From the NCBI RefSeq assembly GCF_003628145.1, contig NZ_RBZV01000006.1, positions 220,875 to 284,874 of the forward strand: a stretch of DNA of 64,000 bases, in the 5' to 3' direction. Shown here piece by piece: positions 59,493 through 64,000 of the stretch (positions are counted from its first letter, which is position 1; the number at the start of each line of letters is the position of its first letter). This DNA is from Trinickia fusca. GTDB taxonomy: Bacteria; Pseudomonadota; Gammaproteobacteria; Burkholderiales; Burkholderiaceae. The position numbers and the translations under genes are program-made. Below the pieces are notes generated by a model. That model searched no databases. It worked only from the letters and a program-made list of their open reading frames with translations, and was not told the origin of the DNA.

Positions 59493-60401
59493 ATGAGCAG
59501 GGATCTCAACGACACGCTCGTCTTTCTCCGCGTCGTGCAATCAGGCAGCTTTACCGCAGCAGCGGTCGCGTTGCAGATTCCGAAGACAACGGTCAGCCGG
59601 CGAGTACGAGAACTCGAGGCACACCTCGGTGCGCTCCTGCTGCACAGGACCACGCGCAAACTGCGCCTCACCGAAGCGGGTGCGGCTTACTTCGAGCATT
59701 GCCGCACTATCGCCAGTCAGCTCGACGAGGCGGAGAACGCCGTCCAGCGCATTCGCGGGACGCCCGGAGGCTGGCTGCGCGTGACACTGCCTTATTCGTT
59801 CGGCGCTACATGGATCGCACCATTGATTGCCGGATTCTGCTCGCGCTATCCCGATGTGCGCCTCGATATTCTTGCGACGCATGTGCCGCTGGATCTTTTC
59901 AACGACGAAGTCGACGTCGCGCTGCGTCTTGGCGCCCTTCCCGATTCGAGTCTCGTCGCGCGGCGACTTGGAAGCTTTTCGACGTCGGTCTATGCGAGTC
60001 CCGTGTATGTCGAAAGGCACGGCTCGCCAGCCGGCCCCGACGAGTTGAATCTCCATCCGTCGCTCGCACTTCATCAGGCGCGCAGCGACAGCGGGTACAC
60101 CTGGCCTTTGCGCAAGGTGGGGCGCAAGCCGAGTCACTATGCTCTCGAACCCGTGATCGTGGCTAGCGACCCTGTGCTCATTCTTGACGCCGCGCGTGCG
60201 GGGAAAGGTTTGTTGCTGGCTATGGATGCCAGCATGGCGCCCGAGGTCGAGGCTGGGCGCTTGGTAAAGGTGCTGCCTGAATGGATCGGTCCACAACAAG
60301 ATTTGAATGCGCTGTTCCCGCGAGAGCGGGTTCCCTCGCCGAAATTGCAGGCTTTTCTGCACTACCTAAAGACGCAATTGCGGTTTGGCGATACGAGGTA
60401 G
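59493..60401 (+). CDS. LysR family transcriptional regulator
   Basis: A 302-residue LysR-type regulator: N-terminal winged HTH (VFLRVVQSGSFTAAAVALQIPKTTVSRRVRELE) and a C-terminal periplasmic-binding-like effector domain. It is of the CrgA/DsdC-like short group (GGWLRVTLPYSFGATWIAPLI). Start ATG 59493 is in the usual place; ATG 59481 would add four residues. It is divergent from the amidase, the standard layout for a LysR regulator and its target. Inducer unknown. Confidence 0.92.
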   Translation: MSRDLNDTLVFLRVVQSGSFTAAAVALQIPKTTVSRRVRELEAHLGALLLHRTTRKLRLTEAGAAYFEHCRTIASQLDEAENAVQRIRGTPGGWLRVTLPYSFGATWIAPLIAGFCSRYPDVRLDILATHVPLDLFNDEVDVALRLGALPDSSLVARRLGSFSTSVYASPVYVERHGSPAGPDELNLHPSLALHQARSDSGYTWPLRKVGRKPSHYALEPVIVASDPVLILDAARAGKGLLLAMDASMAPEVEAGRLVKVLPEWIGPQQDLNALFPRERVPSPKLQAFLHYLKTQLRFGDTR

Positions 60402-60403
60402 GG

Positions 60404-60444
60404 AGTACAGCAGTCCGAAGGACTGCTCGAATGGCTGCTGTACT
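60404..60444. terminator. Nested hairpin after the LysR gene, possible terminator or two-state element
   Basis: Perfect 10-bp outer arms AGTACAGCAG (60404-60413) and CTGCTGTACT (60435-60444) enclose a perfect inner hairpin GCAGTCC-GAA-GGACTGC (60410-60426). The inner left arm shares four bases with the outer arm, so the two structures exclude each other in part. It begins three bases after the LysR stop. Most likely a transcription end; no T-run follows. Confidence 0.6.
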
Positions 60445-60702
60445 CTGTAAGCGACGGCTGAGCCAATGCGTCGCGAAGTCCGAGAAGGGTTGAGGAAGTT
60501 GGCTCTCGAATCGTGAGTGCGCGGCCGGACACGCGCGTCGAGCTTCCTGGTTCGGCCAGATTGAGACGTTCGACAGAGCCGCATAGATCGTCAACAATGC
60601 AATGTCTGTCCGTTTGTCTGTCTGGACGCGACCTATTGCATTCGACTTAAAGTAGCCGATAGCGTCGCCGATTTACTTCAGTGTCGATATCAGGATTCAC
60701 CT

Positions 60703-61425
60703 ATGTCCCGCTCCGAACGTCTCCTTCATCTCCTGCAAGTGTTACGTCGTTATCGACGTCCCGTGCGTGGCCAAGCCCTGGCCGAGGAGCTCGGCGTGAG
60801 CATCCGCACGCTATATCGGGACATCGCCAGTTTGCAGGCACAAGGAGCAATGATCGAGGGAGAACCGGGCGTTGGTTACGCGATGAAACCGGGTTTCATG
60901 CTGCCGCCAATGATGTTTCGCTCAGAGGAACTCGACGCCCTGGTTCTTGGCATGCGCTGGGTGGCCGATCGCTGCGACAAGACGCTATCGTCCGGTGCGC
61001 TGAGCGCGCTTGCGAAGATAGCCGCCGTACTGCCCACTGAACTGCGTCGCGAACTGGAGGAGTCTTCGCTCCTAGTCGGCGCACCGTTGAAGAGACCTGC
61101 CCACAAAGTCTCACCTGACCTTCTGCGTGCCGCAGTCCGAGAAGAGCATAAGCTCAACATTACATACGCGGACGCCAGTGGTATTCAATCGCAGCGTGTC
61201 GTTTGGCCTTTTGCCTTGGTGTATTTCGACCAAGCGCGGGTCCTGATGTGTTGGTGCGAGCTTCGAGCTGATTTTCGGAATTTCCGTTCGGACCGGATCG
61301 TGAGCGTCGAGCAGTTGAAAGAGCGCTACCCCCAAAGGCGGTCAACACTGCTCCGTGAGTGGCGCAGGCTCAATCATGTCGCCAGCCGCACGATACTGCC
61401 AGAATCTGACAGTATCGACCATTAG
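60703..61425 (+). CDS. WYL-domain (YafY/DeoR-like) transcriptional regulator
   Basis: A 240-residue regulator: N-terminal HTH (RSERLLHLLQVLRRYRRPVRGQ, LAEELGVSIRTLYRDIASL) and a WYL-type ligand-binding domain (~140-210; LNITYADASGIQSQRVVWPFALVY) in which the WYL-like motif reads VWPFALV. Such proteins bind nucleotides or other ligands and regulate stress, repair or catabolic genes. The adjacent VOC gene, 32 bp downstream on the same strand, is a likely target. ATG 60703 is preceded by a weak site. Confidence 0.9.
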   Translation: MSRSERLLHLLQVLRRYRRPVRGQALAEELGVSIRTLYRDIASLQAQGAMIEGEPGVGYAMKPGFMLPPMMFRSEELDALVLGMRWVADRCDKTLSSGALSALAKIAAVLPTELRRELEESSLLVGAPLKRPAHKVSPDLLRAAVREEHKLNITYADASGIQSQRVVWPFALVYFDQARVLMCWCELRADFRNFRSDRIVSVEQLKERYPQRRSTLLREWRRLNHVASRTILPESDSIDH

Positions 61426-61457
61426 TCTGAGCTCCCTTTCTTGGCGAGGAGCGCAAA

Positions 61458-61832
61458 ATGAAGTTGGCATCGGTTCGTGTGGTTACCCGGGATATCGATG
61501 GGCTGGTCGAGTTTTATCAAAGGCTTTCCGGTATCGAGGCTGTACGTCCGGCGGATGGATTTGCTGAAATACGATTCGGAGGAGCGACGCTTGCGATATC
61601 GTCTGAGCATCTGATCGAGCTTTTCAATGTCGGTGCTGCCACTGCGGCTGCAAACCAATCGGCGATCCTGGAGTTCGAAGTGGAGGACGTTGACGTGGTG
61701 TTCGAACGGATGAATGCCTCCGGGACAAACATCGTAATGCCCACGACGTTGATGCCGTGGGGCAATCGTTCGCTTTTGCTGCGCGACCCGGATGGCAATC
61801 TCGTCAACATATTTTCCCGTCCCAAGCGTTGA
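61458..61832 (+). CDS. VOC family (glyoxalase/bleomycin-resistance-like) protein
   Basis: A 124-residue vicinal oxygen chelate protein: KLASVRVVTRDIDGLVEFYQRL at the start and LLRDPDGNLVNIFSRP at the end form the two beta-alpha-beta-beta-beta modules. A single small copy usually dimerises. Possible roles are lyase, dioxygenase or drug binding; nothing narrows it. Preceded by GAGGAG, 32 bp after the WYL regulator, probably co-transcribed with it. Confidence 0.88.
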   Translation: MKLASVRVVTRDIDGLVEFYQRLSGIEAVRPADGFAEIRFGGATLAISSEHLIELFNVGAATAAANQSAILEFEVEDVDVVFERMNASGTNIVMPTTLMPWGNRSLLLRDPDGNLVNIFSRPKR

Positions 61833-61880
61833 GGAAACCCGCCGTCATGACTGCCCGCCGCGTCGTTTTTTGTTCGCGAA

Positions 61881-61949
61881 CGGCCGCTTCGGGAAGATGC
61901 GACCGTCCCTTGTGGGTCGGTTGCGGCCTCTCCGCGGATGGCGGTTGCC
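61881..61949. repeat. Short dispersed repeat, copy A
   Basis: About 69 bp resembling 63728-63796: both begin with GGCCGCTTC-GGGAAG, then a variable G/C-rich middle, then TCGGTTGCGGCCTCTC, and end in GTTGCC. Copy A directly adjoins the truncated end of the IS1182 remnant. Elements of this look recur between genes in Burkholderiaceae as I remember it; here only two copies can be checked. Confidence 0.6.
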
Positions 61950-61957
61950 TCTCGCGT

Positions 61958-62654
61958 AAAGCGGTAAATGGCGCGCTCTCCGGCCGGGCACTGATATTCG
62001 TCGTCGCGGGCAATGTAGATGACGTCCGCCCGGTCAAAGCGGCCATGAGCCTTCGCGCGGGATGTTGTTGGCTTGGGCAGGATCACAGCAATACCTGCGT
62101 CCGCGCATGCCTTGATCTGCGGCCCGCTGTAATAGCCTCGGTCCGCTATGGCTTTGAGACGGGGCCTACCCATTGCATCACGGGCAGCTTGCGCCATCGG
62201 GCTAAGCTGAGCACGGTCGTGTCCAGCATTCGTTACCTCATGGGCCACAACGAGATGATGCTTATGGTCCACGGCCACCTGCACGTTGTACCCCACCATG
62301 CCCGAGCCTTTTCCGCTCGTCGCCATGGAGCGCGCGTCGGGATCTGTAAGAGATAACTGGCCGTTGGCATTCACGTTCGAGCCGACGACTCGACTGAACT
62401 CGGTTGAGATAGCCGTAAATTTAGATCTTCAATAGCACCGCCGGATGGTGTGAGGGGCGGCCTGTTGCAGATGGCCTCACTCCATCAAAGCCCAGCGTCT
62501 CTAACTCAAGCCCCTCCACGAATGCATCGATGATCCGCACCGGGTTATCGTCGGCAACGAAGTCATCCAGACATTCCGGCAACAACGTCACCTGTCTGCG
62601 GTCGTCACCCTCAACGAATCGCTTCAATTGTTCCTCCAGCCTCGAAGGGCTCAC
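61958..62654 (-). pseudogene. IS1182-family transposase remnant
   Basis: The N-terminus reads LKRFVEGDDRRQVTLLPECL then DDFVADDNPVRIIDAF, typical for IS1182 transposases. A nonsense codon (TAA at 62421-62423) interrupts LLKI-stop-IYGYLNRVQSSRRLERE, which otherwise continues in the same frame. The frame then jumps, at ~62370, to the C-terminal part GQLSLTDPDARSMATSG to PAGERAIYRF. The middle section with one or more catalytic acids is therefore deleted, and the extreme C-terminus is lost where a short dispersed repeat begins. Dead element; no inverted repeats recognised. Confidence 0.85.
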
Positions 62655-62697
62655 TGAAGTCTAGGCAATCACATGAGAGAATGAAGACTCTAATTGA

Positions 62698-62964
62698 TTG
62701 GCGAGAATACTCGTGGACCTCCACGTGATCTACACGCGAAGTGACGGAATTCTTTTGTCCCGCAGGCAGTATGAATCGTGGCGACAGATTCAAGATGAGA
62801 TCCCTGATTACATCACGTCGCTGGGACCTTGGTCACTTGAACAGGTGGTGGAATACCTCGATAGCGAGCACTCCCGGCTTGATCCAAGTGCAGCTGAACA
62901 GGTCAGCACGTTTTTAGCTTCTGCCGAACCCGACATCGAACTCAAGTTCGAGCGGAGCCGCTAG
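62698..62964 (+). CDS. Small hypothetical protein
   Basis: An 88-residue protein with a plausible folded core (LVDLHVIYTRSDGILLSRRQ, then YESWRQIQDEIPDYITS and LEQVVEYLDSE), but no family that I recognise. The start is uncertain: TTG 62698 or GTG 62713. It sits just beyond the IS1182 remnant; it could be a real gene that was the insertion neighbour or a truncated one. Codon use looks like that of its neighbours. Confidence 0.5.
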   Translation: MARILVDLHVIYTRSDGILLSRRQYESWRQIQDEIPDYITSLGPWSLEQVVEYLDSEHSRLDPSAAEQVSTFLASAEPDIELKFERSR

Positions 62965-63126
62965 CTCGTCGTGCGTCCCTTGCCGCAAAGCGTCGATCAA
63001 AGCTAACGACACGTTTTCACACCGCCTCTGCCACAAGCGGTCGCTCCGTGACGCAGCATGAATTGGCGAAAATTTTGATCCAAAGTACTCTTGCAGCGTG
63101 CCCCTCCATCATCTTGATCTCCCCCT

Positions 63127-63612
63127 ATGTCCCCTTCTGTTGATGAACTTCTCGCGCTTGATGTACTTACGCTACGTGAGCATACTGAGCGAGCCGGCGA
63201 CGCCTTCGACGTAGACGAGCACCGAGCAAATTTGTGCAAGTCCTTAGAGATTAATGAGGTGTGCTCCGTGCGACGGGACGGCAAACTCGCGGCTTATGCA
63301 ATGCTCCGGCCCGAAGGAGGAGCGTGCTGGTTCGTTGGCGCTTTTGGTACACATCCCTTGCATCGGACGTACACCGTAATAAATGAATTGTTCGCGAAGA
63401 TCGCGATTCTGGCGGCCGAACGAGGGATCGGTGAGCTACGAAGCCATGTCTATAAGACCAACCGATTGTCTATCGCGTTCCATCGCAAGCTTGGATTTCT
63501 GGTGACGCGGGAGAACGACAAGAGCTTCGAGTTCTTCATCACACTGGATGAACTAGCTACGAAGCCAGCGGTGCGGCGTGCCACTGCCTGGGTGACCTCC
63601 CGCTCGGACTAA
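63127..63612 (+). CDS. GNAT family N-acetyltransferase
   Basis: A 161-residue single-domain GNAT protein. The acetyl-CoA pocket region lies at FVGAFGTHPLHRTYTVINEL and the conserved C-terminal part reads ELRSHVYKTNRLSIAFHRKLGFLVTREND, where the N-x-x-x-I-x-x-H-x-x-L-G-F pattern is typical. The usual Q/R-x-x-G-x-G/A loop is weak (GTHPLHRTY), so activity is uncertain. Target unknown. It lies between IS1182 debris and the second dispersed repeat. Confidence 0.8.
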   Translation: MSPSVDELLALDVLTLREHTERAGDAFDVDEHRANLCKSLEINEVCSVRRDGKLAAYAMLRPEGGACWFVGAFGTHPLHRTYTVINELFAKIAILAAERGIGELRSHVYKTNRLSIAFHRKLGFLVTRENDKSFEFFITLDELATKPAVRRATAWVTSRSD

Positions 63613-63727
63613 CGCGCCAAGCCAGCTGTGTGCTCAATCGTAACGAGAGGTGAGTATTCCCCATGTGTACCCGACCAATTGCCTCTAAACTTCGGTCACC
63701 AGAAGCGCACGTTACCACCTTCATGAG

Positions 63728-63796
63728 GGGCCGCTTCCGGGAAGCGTGACGGACCGCTTCGGATCGGTTGCGGCCTCTCTACGGAGGGCAGTTGCC
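63728..63796. repeat. Short dispersed repeat, copy B
   Basis: Second copy of the ~69-bp element at 61881-61949, same orientation (GGCCGCTTCCGGGAAG ... TCGGTTGCGGCCTCTC ... GTTGCC). It lies in the last 390 bp of the window, where I see no gene. Confidence 0.6.
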
Positions 63797-64000
63797 GGCC
63801 AAGAGCTGCCACTCATGAGCGTCACTTTTCGGAGACGAAACACGCTTGCTGAGAGCGCCGCAGAACCGGATGCATGAGACGCTCGGCGCAATGCGGATCG
63901 CCATATGGAGCAGCCCCCTGAAACACCGGACACAGCCTCCCACTTAAAATAACGGGTAGGCATAAGACTGTGTTTTTGACTAACACTAGGCAGGAAGTGA

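Noticed and set aside
1..64000. tRNA, rRNA or CRISPR arrays
   Set aside because: No cloverleaf with the usual T-loop sequence and no regularly spaced short repeats were seen, although a weak tRNA could be missed by eye.

Overview
The window looks like a high-GC chromosome segment from a Burkholderiaceae bacterium (Paraburkholderia/Trinickia/Burkholderia type). The reasons are family-level resemblance of most proteins, a LuxI/LuxR pair with a DUF4902-type companion gene, a VgrG effector island, archease-RtcB, and IS1182/IS3 remnants. Species cannot be fixed from the sequence alone. No tRNA, rRNA or CRISPR array was seen.

Layout. 1-9.9 kb: housekeeping and accessory metabolism. It holds a partial GlxA-type regulator, a GYD protein, an isochorismatase-fold protein that lacks the catalytic residues, a lactate permease and a FAD amine dehydrogenase. 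It also holds an SPFH protein / NAD-kinase-like operon divergent from an NrtR-type Nudix regulator, with two palindromic operators between them. 10-20 kb: a MATE exporter, a secreted GH5-like glycosidase, an ABC exporter, and a divergent MacA-MacB-outer-membrane-factor export operon.

20-38.2 kb is the accessory island. A VgrG (31.2-33.8 kb) is followed by a large effector with a pesticin/GH24-like muramidase end and LprI-like immunity genes. A second, headless effector cassette with a GH19 end and its putative immunity gene lies 8 kb away; the two effectors share a 445-bp repeat. An IS3 remnant abuts the truncated end of the GH19 cassette. Between the two effector modules sits an oppositely oriented, translationally coupled three-gene operon: SF1 helicase, DarT/DUF4433-like ADP-ribosyltransferase, ADP-ribosylglycohydrolase fused to a VOC domain. 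This looks like a defence or toxin-antitoxin module. Upstream of VgrG is a second compact module: a small protein with a Gly-rich N-terminus, a PfkB kinase / deoxyribosyltransferase fusion, a QueC-like enzyme, a SagB/nitroreductase-like protein, and a convergent OGG-type DNA glycosylase. It has the ancillary gene types known from type IV CBASS (QueC, OGG) but no CD-NTase, and is the best candidate for an undescribed system.

38.8-64 kb returns to core-like sequence: archease-RtcB, a CapA-like protein, a CPBP protease and a GH18-like protein. A quorum-sensing locus follows. Its luxI, a LysE exporter and luxR face a four-gene operon (type II thioesterase, diiron PaaA-like protein, radical SAM enzyme, hotdog thioesterase) with a lux-box-like site upstream. 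Then come a prolyl oligopeptidase, OsmC and ACT proteins, a secreted PHB-depolymerase-like esterase, an amidase with divergent LysR regulator, a WYL regulator, a VOC protein, IS1182 debris, a short dispersed repeat pair and a GNAT acetyltransferase.
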